NCBI RefSeq assembly: GCF_014193255.1
Contig: NZ_JACHZB010000004.1
Coordinates: forward strand, 1 to 64,000
DNA from: Rhizobium sp. BK196
GTDB taxonomy: Bacteria; Pseudomonadota; Alphaproteobacteria; Rhizobiales; Rhizobiaceae
Reading direction: 5' to 3'
Length of the DNA stretch: 64,000 nt
In this document: in pieces, positions 42,647 to 53,206 of the stretch
How the letters are laid out: every line of letters starts with the position of its first letter
Numbering within the stretch: the first letter of the stretch is position 1
Made by a program: the position numbers and the translations under genes
Notes under the pieces: generated by a model
The model's database searches: none
The model's input: the letters and a program-made list of their open reading frames with translations, nothing else
Told to the model about the DNA's origin: nothing

Positions 42647-44350
42647 TTATTCGCCGCCGCGGTTCTTCAGAGCAGCACCCAGGATGTCGCCGAGCGAAGC
42701 GCCCGAGTCGGACGAACCGAACTGAGCGACGGCTTCCTTCTCTTCTGCGATTTCCAGAGCCTTGATGGACAGCATGATCTTGCGGTCCTTCTTGGAGAAG
42801 TTGGTAACGCGGGCGTCAACGGTCTGGCCGACCGAGAAGCGTTCCGGACGCTGCTCGTCGCGATCGCGGGCGAGGTCGGCGCGACGGATAAAGGAAGTGA
42901 TGTCCTCGTGGTTGACGAGCTTCACTTCGATACCGCCGTCGTTGATCGCGATGACTTCGCAGGAAACGACTGCATTCTTGCGAAGGTCGCCGGAAGCTGC
43001 CGCTTCGCCGACTGCATCCTTGCCAAGCTGCTTGATGCCGAGCGAAATACGCTCCTTCTCGACGTCGACGTCAAGAACGACTGCCTTGACGACGTCGCCC
43101 TTGTTGAACTCCTCGATGACCTGTTCGCCTGGACGGTTCCAATCGAGGTCGGAGAGGTGAACCATGCCGTCGACATCGCCGTCGAGGCCGATGAACAGGC
43201 CGAATTCGGTCTTGTTCTTGACTTCGCCTTCGACTTCAGTGCCGGCCGGATGGCTGCGGGCGAATGCTGCCCACGGGTTTTCCAGCGTCTGCTTGAGGCC
43301 GAGCGAAATACGGCGCTTGGACGGATCGACTTCGAGAACGACGACTTCGACTTCCTGGCTCGTGGACAGGATCTTGCCGGGGTGAACGTTCTTCTTGGTC
43401 CAGGACATTTCCGAGATGTGGATCAGGCCTTCGATGCCCGGCTCCAGCTCGACGAACGCACCGTAGTCGGTGATGTTCGTGACGGTACCGGAAATCTTCT
43501 TGCCTTCCGGATACTTGGCCTGGATACCATCCCACGGATCGGACTCGAGCTGTTTCATGCCGAGCGAGATGCGGTGGGTTTCCTGGTTGATGCGGATGAT
43601 CTGAACCTTGACCTGCTGGCCGATGTTCAGGATTTCCGACGGATGGTTCACACGGCGCCATGCCATGTCGGTGACGTGCAGCAGGCCGTCGATGCCGCCG
43701 AGGTCAACGAACGCACCGTAATCGGTGATGTTCTTGACGACGCCGTCAACAACCTGGCCTTCTTCGAGGTTCTGAACGATTTCAGAACGCTGCTCGGCAC
43801 GGGACTCTTCCAGAACCGTACGGCGCGAAACCACGATGTTGCCGCGGCGCTTGTCCATCTTGAGGATTTCGAAGGGCTGCGGGTTGTGCATCAGCGGAGT
43901 AACGTCGCGGATCGGGCGGATGTCGACCTGAGAACGCGGCAGGAAGGCGATCGCACCGTCGAGGTCGACCGTGAAGCCGCCCTTGACCTGGTTGAAGATA
44001 ACGCCTTCGACGCGCTCGCCAGCTTCGAACTTGGCTTCGAGCTTGATCCAGCTTTCTTCGCGGCGAGCCTTCTCGCGCGACAAAACAGCTTCGCCAAGCG
44101 CGTTTTCGATGCGCTCGACGTAAACTTCGACTTCGTCGCCGACCTTCAGCGAACCGTCCTTGGCACGTGCGCCGAATTCCTTGAGCGCGATGCGGCCTTC
44201 GACCTTCAGGCCAACGTCAACAACGGCGACATCCTTTTCGATGCCCGTGACGATACCCTTGGTAACATAGCCTTCAGCCAGATCGTTCTTGGCAAAGGAC
44301 TCTTCGAGAAGGGCCGCGAAATCCTCGCGAGAGGGAGTAGCTACTGACAT
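42647..44350 (-). CDS. rpsA: 30S ribosomal protein S1
   Basis: A 567-residue protein made of six S1 (OB-fold) domains. The repeated signatures GTVTNITDYGAFVEL, GVVKNITDYGAFVDL and VKNKTEFGLFIGL and the ISLGxKQ block-ends are plain. S1 brings mRNA to the 30S subunit. ATG 44350 is fixed by AGGAG just upstream; an upstream in-frame ATG would add 13 unrelated residues. It follows cmk on the same strand, the common cmk-rpsA order. Confidence 0.96.
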   Translation of the reverse strand: MSVATPSREDFAALLEESFAKNDLAEGYVTKGIVTGIEKDVAVVDVGLKVEGRIALKEFGARAKDGSLKVGDEVEVYVERIENALGEAVLSREKARREESWIKLEAKFEAGERVEGVIFNQVKGGFTVDLDGAIAFLPRSQVDIRPIRDVTPLMHNPQPFEILKMDKRRGNIVVSRRTVLEESRAEQRSEIVQNLEEGQVVDGVVKNITDYGAFVDLGGIDGLLHVTDMAWRRVNHPSEILNIGQQVKVQIIRINQETHRISLGMKQLESDPWDGIQAKYPEGKKISGTVTNITDYGAFVELEPGIEGLIHISEMSWTKKNVHPGKILSTSQEVEVVVLEVDPSKRRISLGLKQTLENPWAAFARSHPAGTEVEGEVKNKTEFGLFIGLDGDVDGMVHLSDLDWNRPGEQVIEEFNKGDVVKAVVLDVDVEKERISLGIKQLGKDAVGEAAASGDLRKNAVVSCEVIAINDGGIEVKLVNHEDITSFIRRADLARDRDEQRPERFSVGQTVDARVTNFSKKDRKIMLSIKALEIAEEKEAVAQFGSSDSGASLGDILGAALKNRGGE

Positions 44351-44526
44351 AAAATCTCCTGCGTGGCCTTCGATAGCTTCAAGGCTCACGTATGCGCCGG
44401 TTGGTTCGAGTTGAATGGGCCTGAACCCAGTCCGCCTTTTTTCAAGAAGGCAATCCGGCGCGTGGACGGAATTTCAGGCTTGCTTTCGCACGAGCGTCCC
44501 GCGCATGAAACGCGGAAAGCGCTTGA

Positions 44527-45171
44527 TTAGGCATTTCGGCTCAAGGCGGCGTCGATAAACGACTTAGCAGCTTGAAACGCGGCCTCTATACTCATTTCCG
44601 ACGTGTCAAGCAAGTGCGCATCGACTGCCGGTTTCATCGGGCTGTCCGCCCGGTTCATGTCGCGATCGTCGCGCCGTTTGACGTCTTCGAAGATCGCTTC
44701 GAAATCTGCTGATCCACCCTTGCCGATAATCTCGTCGTAACGGCGCTTCGCACGGACTTCCGGCGATGCCGTCACATAGAGTTTTACCGGTGCGTCGGGG
44801 CAAACTACGGTGCCGATATCGCGCCCGTCGAGAACCGCCCCCGGCGCTTTCTCGGAAAACCGCCGCTGCGCCTCAACCAGCGCCCGGCGAACCGCCGGCA
44901 TCACGGCAATTTTCGAGGCGGCTTCGCCGATCTCGTGTTTCGACAATATATCGCGATCGAGGCCTGCGAGTTCAACCTCCCGCGCCATCTTTTCAGCGAC
45001 AGTCTCGTCGTCGAGCGGCAGTCCGGCATCTATGAGTGCCTTTGCCGTCGCCCGGTAGGTGAGGCCGGTGTCGAGATGGTGAAAGCCGTACTCCTCCGCG
45101 ATCCGGCGCGAGAGCGTGCCTTTGCCCGCTGCGGCCGGACCGTCGATGGCGATGATGAAGCTGTCGGTCAT
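44527..45171 (-). CDS. cmk: Cytidylate kinase
   Basis: A 214-residue kinase phosphorylating CMP and dCMP. The P-loop [11 protein letters not shown] is near residue 9, the substrate-binding [10 protein letters not shown] near 33, [14 protein letters not shown] near 102 and the lid region with RDxRDxxRxxSP ([13 protein letters not shown]) near 170. ATG 45171 gives the usual family length; the longer open frame upstream carries no family resemblance. Downstream comes rpsA. Confidence 0.95.
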   Translation of the reverse strand: MTDSFIIAIDGPAAAGKGTLSRRIAEEYGFHHLDTGLTYRATAKALIDAGLPLDDETVAEKMAREVELAGLDRDILSKHEIGEAASKIAVMPAVRRALVEAQRRFSEKAPGAVLDGRDIGTVVCPDAPVKLYVTASPEVRAKRRYDEIIGKGGSADFEAIFEDVKRRDDRDMNRADSPMKPAVDAHLLDTSEMSIEAAFQAAKSFIDAALSRNA

Positions 45172-45377
45172 AGAGTCATTCCGTACAAAGGCTGCCATAA
45201 CGGCATACCAATTCCTGAATTTCGGCTCGCTTTGCCATCTCGGTAAGGTCCTTGGCAATATCCGTGCAGCCCGCAACCTGCCGCTTCCGGATGACCTTCG
45301 TGCTCGAGTGGATGGGCACGGATCAGCGCATGCTGCACATTGAGATCGTCTTCGCGGCAACGGTATGGCTGGTACAT
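45168..45377 (-). CDS. Uncertain 69-codon frame between aroA and cmk
   Basis: The frame starts one base after the aroA stop and its own stop overlaps the cmk start codon (ATGA), so it fills the gap exactly. The product is rich in His, Gly and Pro and resembles nothing known. There is no convincing Shine-Dalgarno sequence. The fit could be chance; it is recorded because such junctions are typical of coupled genes. Confidence 0.22.
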   Translation of the reverse strand: MYQPYRCREDDLNVQHALIRAHPLEHEGHPEAAGCGLHGYCQGPYRDGKASRNSGIGMPLWQPLYGMTL

Positions 45378-45378
45378 A

Positions 45379-46734
<1,356 letters not shown>

Positions 46735-47005
46735 TTAATCCCTTGCTAAGGCGACATATTCGCGCCGCTCACAGCTCGCTGCCGGCATGTTTTCTCGGTT
46801 GATTCTGCGGCAATCGCGGCTGGTTAGCACAAACTTGCCGAGCGGTCATCCGCGATGCTGGCGAAAAGCCTGGAGTGTCCGTGAACTTTAGCTTTGACAC
46901 GGGAAGCCGTACCGATTAAGGGGACCGGCTTATAAATTCCGAATAGAACGCCGGTTTGACGGCATTTGCCGAATCTCGCATTCGGCCATTCTCACGAGGC
47001 TTATA

Positions 47006-47386
47006 GTGGCGAAAGCGGAACTTGGAACCAAGCGCACCGATCCGGAAACCGGCAAGAAGTTCTACGATCTGAACCGGGACCCGATCGTTTCTCCTTACAC
47101 CGGTAAATCCTACCCCCTGTCCTTCTTCGAAGAAACCTCGGCAATTGCCGAAGTTCAGGACGAAGATGAGGTTGCAGAAGTCGATACCGAAAACACCGAA
47201 GTCGAATTGGTTTCGCTTGAGGACGCCGATGACAATTCCGGCGGCGACGACATCCCGGATATGGGCGACGACGATGTCGAAATCGAAGGCGATGACGACG
47301 ATACCTTCCTCGAAGCCGATGAAGATGACGAAGATGACGACATGAGCGACATCATCGGCGTCACCGGCGACGAAGACGAAGTCTGA
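47006..47386 (+). CDS. TIGR02300 family acidic protein (FYDLN domain)
   Basis: A 126-residue protein. The N-terminal ~50 residues carry the family hallmark: LGTKRTDPETGKKFYDLN followed by SPYTGKSYP. The rest is almost entirely Asp/Glu, with a very low isoelectric point. Function is unknown. It starts with GTG at 47006, with GAGG seven bases upstream. The gene is divergent from aroA, followed by a strong terminator and then tRNA-Ala, an arrangement found in other Rhizobiales. Confidence 0.88.
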   Translation: MAKAELGTKRTDPETGKKFYDLNRDPIVSPYTGKSYPLSFFEETSAIAEVQDEDEVAEVDTENTEVELVSLEDADDNSGGDDIPDMGDDDVEIEGDDDDTFLEADEDDEDDDMSDIIGVTGDEDEV

Positions 47387-47397
47387 TCGAACGAATA

Positions 47398-47436
47398 CCG
47401 GCCCGGACGACAAAAATTTCCCGGGCCGGATTTTTT
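47398..47436 (+). terminator. Intrinsic terminator after acidic protein gene
   Basis: CCGGCCCGG (47398-47406) pairs with CCGGGCCGG (47421-47429), followed by A and six T residues (47431-47436). Confidence 0.92.
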
Positions 47437-47535
47437 AGGCTTGCCATCTGCGAAAACCGCAAGTAATAAGCCGCCACTCCAGAGGGAACGCCTTCCGGAG
47501 CATCCCAGGACCGGCGCAAGCCGGACCACCCTGAT

Positions 47536-47611
<76 letters not shown>

Positions 47612-47760
47612 AATTATCCCGAATGCAGTTCCATAGGCAATTCAGGTCAACGTAACTGACATTTTTCAGCAATTGCCCGGTTGTCAGCCTTGTCGAAGGC
47701 TGAAAGCGAGTTCTTATATCGGTTGAGGCCAGCCGATTCGGCGCCTGCCGGACCCAGACC

Positions 47761-48483
47761 ATGACACGAGCAAGACGCCGCCGCATTATCAGAACCCGCA
47801 GGACCGCGACCGGACTGGCGCTGGTTGGCTCGATTTCCTTTCTTGCGGGAATGACAGATGCGACCGGCCTGCTTCTGACCGGCGACTTCGTATCCTTCAT
47901 GACCGGCAACACGACGCGGGCGGCACTGGCCCTGAGCAGCGGCGATATCAGGCATGCTGCAGTGCTGCTGTCGGCTATCATCGTCTTCGTGCTTGGCAAT
48001 GCCGCTGGTATTGTCGTCGCGCACCGGGCCGAAAGGCGCATCTTCGTCGTGCTCTGCTGCGTCAGCCTCATGCTTGCGCTCGCTTCGATGATGACGCTGC
48101 AGGATCTGCTGATGGCGCGTTTCTTTCTGATCGTTTTCGCAATGGGCATGGTGAATGCGGCGGTTGAGCATATTGAAGGGCTGCCGATCGGTCTGACCTA
48201 TGTGACCGGCGCACTGTCGCGCTTTGGCCGCGGCATAGGCCGCTGGATCATTGGCGACCGGCGCCTCGATTGGACCATTCAGGTTGTGCCGTGGGGCGGC
48301 ATGGTGCTCGGGGCCATCAGCGGGGCGCTCATGACGCGCCTTGTGGGCGCGCAGGCGCTGTGGCTGGTCTCCGTCTTCGCGATGGCACTCGCGATTGTCG
48401 CTTTGTTTATTCCACGCCCGCTGCAGCGCCGGTTCAATCAAAAGATCGGAGCCTCCGGCCCCCATTCGGCGCGTGCCAGATAA
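47761..48483 (+). CDS. DUF1275 (YoaK-like) membrane protein
   Basis: A 240-residue inner-membrane protein with about six transmembrane segments (SISFLAGMTDATGLLLTG, AVLLSAIIVFVLGNAAGIVV and others). The family pattern F-L-A-G-x-T-D and FMTGNTT near 55 is clear, and a second half contains GLTYVTGALSRFG. Transported compound and role are unknown. A long basic N-terminus (MTRARRRRIIRTRR) precedes the first membrane segment. It follows tRNA-Ala by 149 bp. Confidence 0.83.
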   Translation: MTRARRRRIIRTRRTATGLALVGSISFLAGMTDATGLLLTGDFVSFMTGNTTRAALALSSGDIRHAAVLLSAIIVFVLGNAAGIVVAHRAERRIFVVLCCVSLMLALASMMTLQDLLMARFFLIVFAMGMVNAAVEHIEGLPIGLTYVTGALSRFGRGIGRWIIGDRRLDWTIQVVPWGGMVLGAISGALMTRLVGAQALWLVSVFAMALAIVALFIPRPLQRRFNQKIGASGPHSARAR

Positions 48484-48605
48484 CCGTCCCATGACACCCA
48501 GCCGAGCCTGAACGCTGAGAATCTGGGGACTGCCCTTCGCGAATGGTACAGCTCGTCGGCTACTATGTCGCCGGCCGCACTCCGGCGCTCTTTCCGAATT
48601 GAGGC

Positions 48606-49079
48606 CTATTTCTTGGAGATGGTGACGAATTTCGTACCCCGCACGCGGGTGGTGACGAGGCAAGGGTCGCCGCCGGTGCGATCGCAGAAACGGGGATTCA
48701 TTTTCATTGCGAGTACCATATTGCCGAAACGCTTGATGAAGTCGTAACCGTAGATCTGCGCGGTCGCGATCATGAAATAACCGCCTTCGGCCACCTGCAG
48801 ATAAAAATTATAGGTGCAGCCGTCTTCATTGCATTGCGGACCCTTCTGGCCGTCGCAGGTGAGTTCGCCCTCGTTGATGACCACGTCCATCAGCCCGTCA
48901 TTGTTGATATCCTGGCGGGTGAGGAAGCCATTACCGAAGGATGCCTCCGTGCATTGTTCCTGGAAATGCTTCTTTTCGTAGATCTCCGGGTCGGAGATCA
49001 GCGACTGCTGTGCGAAGGCCGCGACTGGCATGACCAGCAGCAAAACGACGTTCAGGAGTACGGGCAACAGCGTCTTCAC
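48606..49079 (-). CDS. Exported Cys-containing protein of unknown function
   Basis: A 157-residue protein with a Sec signal peptide (LLPVLLNVVLLLVMPVAAFA, cleavage before QQSL). The mature part has a DINNDGLMDV loop resembling a calcium-binding FG-GAP/EF-hand-like loop, and six cysteines likely forming disulfides in the periplasm. GTG 49079 is chosen, with AGAGGAAA upstream, rather than an ATG 39 bp earlier. Family unknown. Confidence 0.65.
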   Translation of the reverse strand: MKTLLPVLLNVVLLLVMPVAAFAQQSLISDPEIYEKKHFQEQCTEASFGNGFLTRQDINNDGLMDVVINEGELTCDGQKGPQCNEDGCTYNFYLQVAEGGYFMIATAQIYGYDFIKRFGNMVLAMKMNPRFCDRTGGDPCLVTTRVRGTKFVTISKK

Positions 49080-49192
49080 GGCTTTCCTCTTATGGATAAA
49101 GGCTCTCTGGCCTTCCATTCTGGGCGCGCCGCCTTGCGCCGCCCTTGCCGCGATGATTCAGTGGGTCTCGTTCCGCCGGTCTGGAGGCCCTG

Positions 49193-49828
49193 ATGTCATT
49201 GCTCGTCTATCTCGATTATGCCGGCATTGCCCTCTTTGCCGCAACCGGCGCGCTGGCCGCCTCGCGCAAGCAGCTCGACCTGATAGGCTTTCTGTTTTTC
49301 GCGATCGTGACGGGGACGGGCGGTGGTACCGTGCGCGACATCATCCTCGGCCGCGTGCCGGTCTTCTGGGTGTTGAACCCGTTCTATATTGTCATCTGCT
49401 GCATCGCGGGCATTGTCGTTTTCTTTACGGCCCATCTCCTGGAATCGCGCTATCGCCTGCTGATCTGGCTCGATGCGGTCGGTCTTGCCGCCTATTGCGT
49501 GCTCGGCGCCGCCAAGGGATTGGCCGCGACCGGCTCGCCGACGATCGCCATCGTGACCGGCGCGTTGACGGCGACCTTCGGCGGCATCCTGCGCGATCTC
49601 CTGGCAAACGAACCATCCGTGCTGTTGCGCCCGGAAATCTACGTGACGGCGGCCCTGGTGGGATCTGGCGTCTTTACCGGTGCCAATGCGCTTGGCGCCG
49701 AGCTCTACATCGCATCGGCCTGCGGTGTCGCGGCAGCCTTCGCAGTACGTGGCGGCGCCCTGTGGTTCGGCTGGACATTCCCGACCTACAAGCACATGCC
49801 TGGCCGGCACCCCGACGACGTGATGTGA
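49193..49828 (+). CDS. TRIC/YicG-type (UPF0126) membrane protein
   Basis: A 211-residue inner-membrane protein of seven predicted segments made of a duplicated three-helix unit. The glycine signatures GTGGGTVRDIILGRVP (near 43) and TATFGGILRDLLANEPS (near 128) identify the family, relatives of which are trimeric cation channels. Physiological role is not known in rhizobia. Confidence 0.87.
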   Translation: MSLLVYLDYAGIALFAATGALAASRKQLDLIGFLFFAIVTGTGGGTVRDIILGRVPVFWVLNPFYIVICCIAGIVVFFTAHLLESRYRLLIWLDAVGLAAYCVLGAAKGLAATGSPTIAIVTGALTATFGGILRDLLANEPSVLLRPEIYVTAALVGSGVFTGANALGAELYIASACGVAAAFAVRGGALWFGWTFPTYKHMPGRHPDDVM

Positions 49829-49830
49829 TG

Positions 49831-50250
49831 TCAGATCTGCTTGTGCCGCAGGCGGATGACGACATCGACGTGGGCAATTTCCATGCCCTCGGGCGGCGGC
49901 GGCAGATTGTCGATCGTCAGTTTGCTGATCGGAATATCGAGCACTTCGTTTTCGCCTTCGACGAAAAAGTGATGGTGATCGGAGACATTGGTGTCGAAAT
50001 AGGTCTTGGCGCTCTCGACGGCGAGAACGCGGATCAGACCAGCTTCCGTGAACTGATGCAGCGTGTTGTAGACCGTCGCGAGCGACACCGGTACACCAGC
50101 GGCAACCGCTTCCTCGTGCAGTTCCTCGACGGTCAAGTGCCGGTCGCCCTTCGCAAACAGGAGGTCGCCAAGCGCGACGCGCTGGCGTGTGGGACGCAGG
50201 CCTGCGCTGCGCAGCCTGACCTCAATGGCGATCGGGGTTTCACCCGTCAT
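49831..50250 (-). CDS. irr: Iron response regulator Irr (Fur family)
   Basis: A 139-residue Fur-superfamily regulator. The winged helix spans about 15-80 (LRPTRQRVALGDLLF, VSLATVYNTLHQF), and the DHHHFF histidine cluster near 95 is the metal/heme-associated site. The cysteine heme regulatory motif of Bradyrhizobium Irr is absent, as in other Rhizobium proteins. Irr controls haem and iron genes in response to haem. The gene is divergent from fabA, the usual rhizobial order. ATG 50250 is preferred over upstream TTG/GTG codons since GGAG precedes it. Confidence 0.92.
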   Translation of the reverse strand: MTGETPIAIEVRLRSAGLRPTRQRVALGDLLFAKGDRHLTVEELHEEAVAAGVPVSLATVYNTLHQFTEAGLIRVLAVESAKTYFDTNVSDHHHFFVEGENEVLDIPISKLTIDNLPPPPEGMEIAHVDVVIRLRHKQI

Positions 50251-50553
50251 TAACACCAACTCCGGTTATTCTGGCGAAAAGCAATCATGTTTGTTCCAAG
50301 CGATATAACTTTTGCGCAAAAGCCTTTCAATAGTTCAATGGGGACAAGAGCCTTCGAAAGGCCGCAAAAACGGGCTTCTGAAGCAATTAGGTCTGGTCCC
50401 GGCCCTGGCCTTCCTGTATGCGACCACCAAATACTGGCTCAGGCCCAGTCCGGAACCAAAAAATGAAGCCGCCACGCTTGCGCTTCATTTTCTGAAGAAC
50501 TTGGACTAAAGACACACATCCATCGCCAAGAACGCGGGGGGAAACAGAGATTT
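50251..50553. other. Divergent irr/fabA control region
   Basis: About 300 bp without a convincing gene. It contains the palindrome listed at 50309-50322. A short open frame inside it, starting with TTG at 50312, lacks a Shine-Dalgarno sequence. No obvious Irr box (ICE motif) was found by eye. Confidence 0.5.
50309..50322. promoter_or_regulatory. Palindrome in irr/fabA intergenic region
   Basis: CTTTTGCGCAAAAG is a perfect 14-bp palindrome, about 60 bp upstream of irr and 232 bp upstream of fabA. It is a candidate operator for an unidentified dimeric regulator. Confidence 0.45.
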
Positions 50554-51069
50554 ATGACGACCAGACAGTCCAGCTACTCCTATGAAGAACTCATCGCCTG
50601 CGCACATGGCGAGCTGTTCGGGCCTGGCAATGCGCAACTGCCTTTGCCGCCTATGCTGATGGTTCATCGGATCACGGATATCTCTGAAACGGGCGGCGCC
50701 TTCGACAAGGGCTACCTGCGGGCCGAATACGATGTTCGCCCTGACGACTGGTATTTCCCCTGCCATTTCGAAGGCAACCCGATCATGCCCGGCTGCCTCG
50801 GCCTTGACGGCATGTGGCAGCTGACCGGCTTCTATCTGGGTTGGCTCGGCGAACAAGGCCGCGGCATGGCGCTCTCGACCGGCGAAGTGAAGTTCAAGGG
50901 CATGGTCCGTCCGCACACGAAGCTGATTGAATATGGTATCGATTTCAAGCGCGTCATGCGCGGCCGTCTGGTGCTCGGCACTGCCGATGGCTGGCTGAAG
51001 GCGGATGGCGAAACCATTTATCAAGCGACCGATCTTCGCGTCGGTCTCTCGAAAGACAAGACGGCCTGA
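50554..51069 (+). CDS. fabA: 3-hydroxydecanoyl-ACP dehydratase/isomerase
   Basis: A 171-residue hot-dog-fold enzyme that introduces the double bond of unsaturated fatty acids. The catalytic His and Asp lie in [19 protein letters not shown] (about 71-90). Length matches FabA. It starts the fabA-fabB-fabI operon; the gap to fabB is 46 bp. Confidence 0.96.
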   Translation: MTTRQSSYSYEELIACAHGELFGPGNAQLPLPPMLMVHRITDISETGGAFDKGYLRAEYDVRPDDWYFPCHFEGNPIMPGCLGLDGMWQLTGFYLGWLGEQGRGMALSTGEVKFKGMVRPHTKLIEYGIDFKRVMRGRLVLGTADGWLKADGETIYQATDLRVGLSKDKTA

Positions 51070-51115
51070 AAACCGCATTTCAAGCGGCTCACGAAAACAA
51101 CAAGGGTTTGATCAG

Positions 51116-52348
51116 ATGAGACGGGTAGTTGTCACGGGTCTAGGTGTCGTGTCTTCGATCGGAAACGACGCGGCCGAAGTTACCGAATCCTTGCGCCAGG
51201 CAAAGTCCGGTATTTCCTTCTCCAGCGATTTTGCCGAACACGGCTTCAAGTGCCAGGTCTGGGGAAGCCCCAAACTCGGCGCCGACAAGCTCGCCGAACT
51301 GGTCGACCGCCGGGCCATGCGCTTCCTCTCGCAGGGCGGCGCCTGGAACCATGTCGCCATGAAACAGGCGATCGCCGATTCTGGTCTGGAAGAGAAGGAA
51401 TACAGCGAAAACGAACGCGTCGGCATCATCATGGGTTCCGGCGGTCCGTCCACGCGCACGCTCATCGAAGCAGCCGAGATCACTGTCAAGAACAACAGCC
51501 CGAAGCGCATCGGTCCCTTCGCCGTGCCGAAGGCCATGTCGTCCACCGCGTCAGCAACGCTCGCCACCTGGTTCAAGATCCACGGTGTCAATTACTCGAT
51601 CTCTTCGGCCTGCTCCACGTCAGCGCATTGCATCGGCAATGCCGTCGAGATGATTCAGTGGGGCAAGCAGGACATGATGTTTGCCGGCGGCCACGAAGAT
51701 CTCGACTGGACCATGTCGAACCTCTTCGACGCCATGGGGGCCATGTCCTCCAAGTATAACGACACGCCGGAATCGGCTTCTCGCGCCTATGACGTCAGCC
51801 GTGATGGCTTCGTCATCGCCGGCGGCGCTGGCGTGCTCGTCCTCGAGGAGCTGGAACATGCCAAGGCGCGCGGCGCCAAGATCTACGCCGAAATCATCGG
51901 CTACGGCGCAACCTCCGATGGCTATGACATGGTCGCTCCCTCGGGCGAAGGTGCTATCCGTTGCATGCGCCAGGCGCTGGCGACCGTGAAGGGTGATGTC
52001 GACTACATCAACACGCACGGCACTTCGACACCGGTCGGCGACAGCAAGGAAATCGGCGCCATCCGCGACGTTTTCGGCGAAAAGCTGCCGCATATCCAGT
52101 CTACCAAGTCGCTGACGGGCCATTCGCTCGGCGCAGCCGGTGTGCAGGAATCGATCTATTCCCTGCTGATGATGCAGGAAGGTTTCATCGGCGAAAGCGC
52201 GCACATTAGGGAACTCGATCCGGAATTCGAAGGTGTGCCGATCGTCCGCAAGCGCATCGACAACGCCAAGATCGATATTGCTCTTTCCAATTCTTTCGGC
52301 TTCGGCGGCACGAACGCCACGCTCGTGTTCCAGCGCTTCAACGGATAA
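51116..52348 (+). CDS. fabB: 3-oxoacyl-ACP synthase I
   Basis: A 410-residue condensing enzyme. The catalytic triad is visible: Cys in [10 protein letters not shown] (near 165), His in [11 protein letters not shown] (near 300) and His in GHSLGAAG (near 335). Adjacent fabA identifies it as the FabB that extends unsaturated intermediates. The start is the ATG of [10 protein letters not shown]; longer frames overlap fabA. Confidence 0.95.
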   Translation: MRRVVVTGLGVVSSIGNDAAEVTESLRQAKSGISFSSDFAEHGFKCQVWGSPKLGADKLAELVDRRAMRFLSQGGAWNHVAMKQAIADSGLEEKEYSENERVGIIMGSGGPSTRTLIEAAEITVKNNSPKRIGPFAVPKAMSSTASATLATWFKIHGVNYSISSACSTSAHCIGNAVEMIQWGKQDMMFAGGHEDLDWTMSNLFDAMGAMSSKYNDTPESASRAYDVSRDGFVIAGGAGVLVLEELEHAKARGAKIYAEIIGYGATSDGYDMVAPSGEGAIRCMRQALATVKGDVDYINTHGTSTPVGDSKEIGAIRDVFGEKLPHIQSTKSLTGHSLGAAGVQESIYSLLMMQEGFIGESAHIRELDPEFEGVPIVRKRIDNAKIDIALSNSFGFGGTNATLVFQRFNG

Positions 52349-52353
52349 TAACA

Positions 52354-53160
52354 ATGACCGGAATCATGCAGGGTAAGCGCGGCCTCATCATGGGCGTCGC
52401 AAACAACCACTCGATCGCGTGGGGAATCTCGAAGGCGCTCGCTGCACAGGGCGCAGAACTCGCTTTCACCTTCCAGGGCGATGCACTTGGAAAGCGCGTC
52501 AAGCCACTTGCAGCCGAACTCGGCTCCGATTTTCTGCTCCCCTGCGATGTCGAGGATATCGCTTCGGTCGATACGGTCATCGACACGATCAAGGAGCGCT
52601 GGGGCAAACTGGATTTCATCGTCCATGCCATCGGCTTTTCCGACAAGAACGAGCTGAAGGGCCTCTACGCCGATACGACGCGCGAGAATTTCAGCCGTAC
52701 TATGGTCATCTCCTGTTTCTCCTTCACGGAGATCGCCAAGCGCTGTGCGCCGCTGATGGAGGATGGCGGCACCATGCTGACGCTGACCTATAACGGCTCG
52801 ACGCGCGTCATTCCGAACTACAACGTCATGGGCGTCGCCAAGGCCGCTCTGGAAGCCTCCGTGCGCTATCTGGCGGCCGATTACGGCCCGCGCGGCATCC
52901 GCGTCAACGCCATTTCCGCCGGCCCGATCCGCACGCTCGCCGGCGCCGGCATTTCCGATGCCCGCGCCATCCTGTCGTGGAACCAGCGCAATGCCCCGCT
53001 GCGCAAGACCGTCACCATCGATCAGGTCGGCAGTTCCGCGCTCTACCTGCTTTCAGATCTCTCGACGGGCGTGACCGGCGAAATCCACTTCGTCGATGCG
53101 GGCTACAACATCACGTCCATGCCGACACTGGAGACGCTGCGCAAGGCAGACGTCGAGTAG
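52354..53160 (+). CDS. fabI: Enoyl-ACP reductase (NADH)
   Basis: A 268-residue short-chain dehydrogenase-type reductase. GVANNHSIAWGI near 14 binds NADH, and the catalytic Tyr-x6-Lys is YNVMGVAK near 157. It completes each elongation cycle. It lies 5 bp after fabB and is followed by an intrinsic terminator. Confidence 0.95.
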   Translation: MTGIMQGKRGLIMGVANNHSIAWGISKALAAQGAELAFTFQGDALGKRVKPLAAELGSDFLLPCDVEDIASVDTVIDTIKERWGKLDFIVHAIGFSDKNELKGLYADTTRENFSRTMVISCFSFTEIAKRCAPLMEDGGTMLTLTYNGSTRVIPNYNVMGVAKAALEASVRYLAADYGPRGIRVNAISAGPIRTLAGAGISDARAILSWNQRNAPLRKTVTIDQVGSSALYLLSDLSTGVTGEIHFVDAGYNITSMPTLETLRKADVE

Positions 53161-53180
53161 GGCCGGACAGGCTTAAAAAG

Positions 53181-53206
53181 AAAAGGCGACACCGGCCGCC
53201 TTTTTT
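53181..53206. terminator. Intrinsic terminator after fabI
   Basis: AAAAGGCG (53181-53188) pairs with CGCCTTTT (53197-53204), followed by more T residues. The A run on the other side makes it usable for the convergent methyltransferase gene. Confidence 0.88.

Noticed and set aside
42239..44347. 702-codon plus-strand open frame opposite rpsA
   Set aside because: rpsA is certain. The open antisense frame results from GC-rich codon bias.
50312..50509. 65-codon plus-strand frame between irr and fabA
   Set aside because: TTG start without a Shine-Dalgarno sequence, starting within the palindrome; no resemblance to known proteins, though a short hydrophobic stretch is present.
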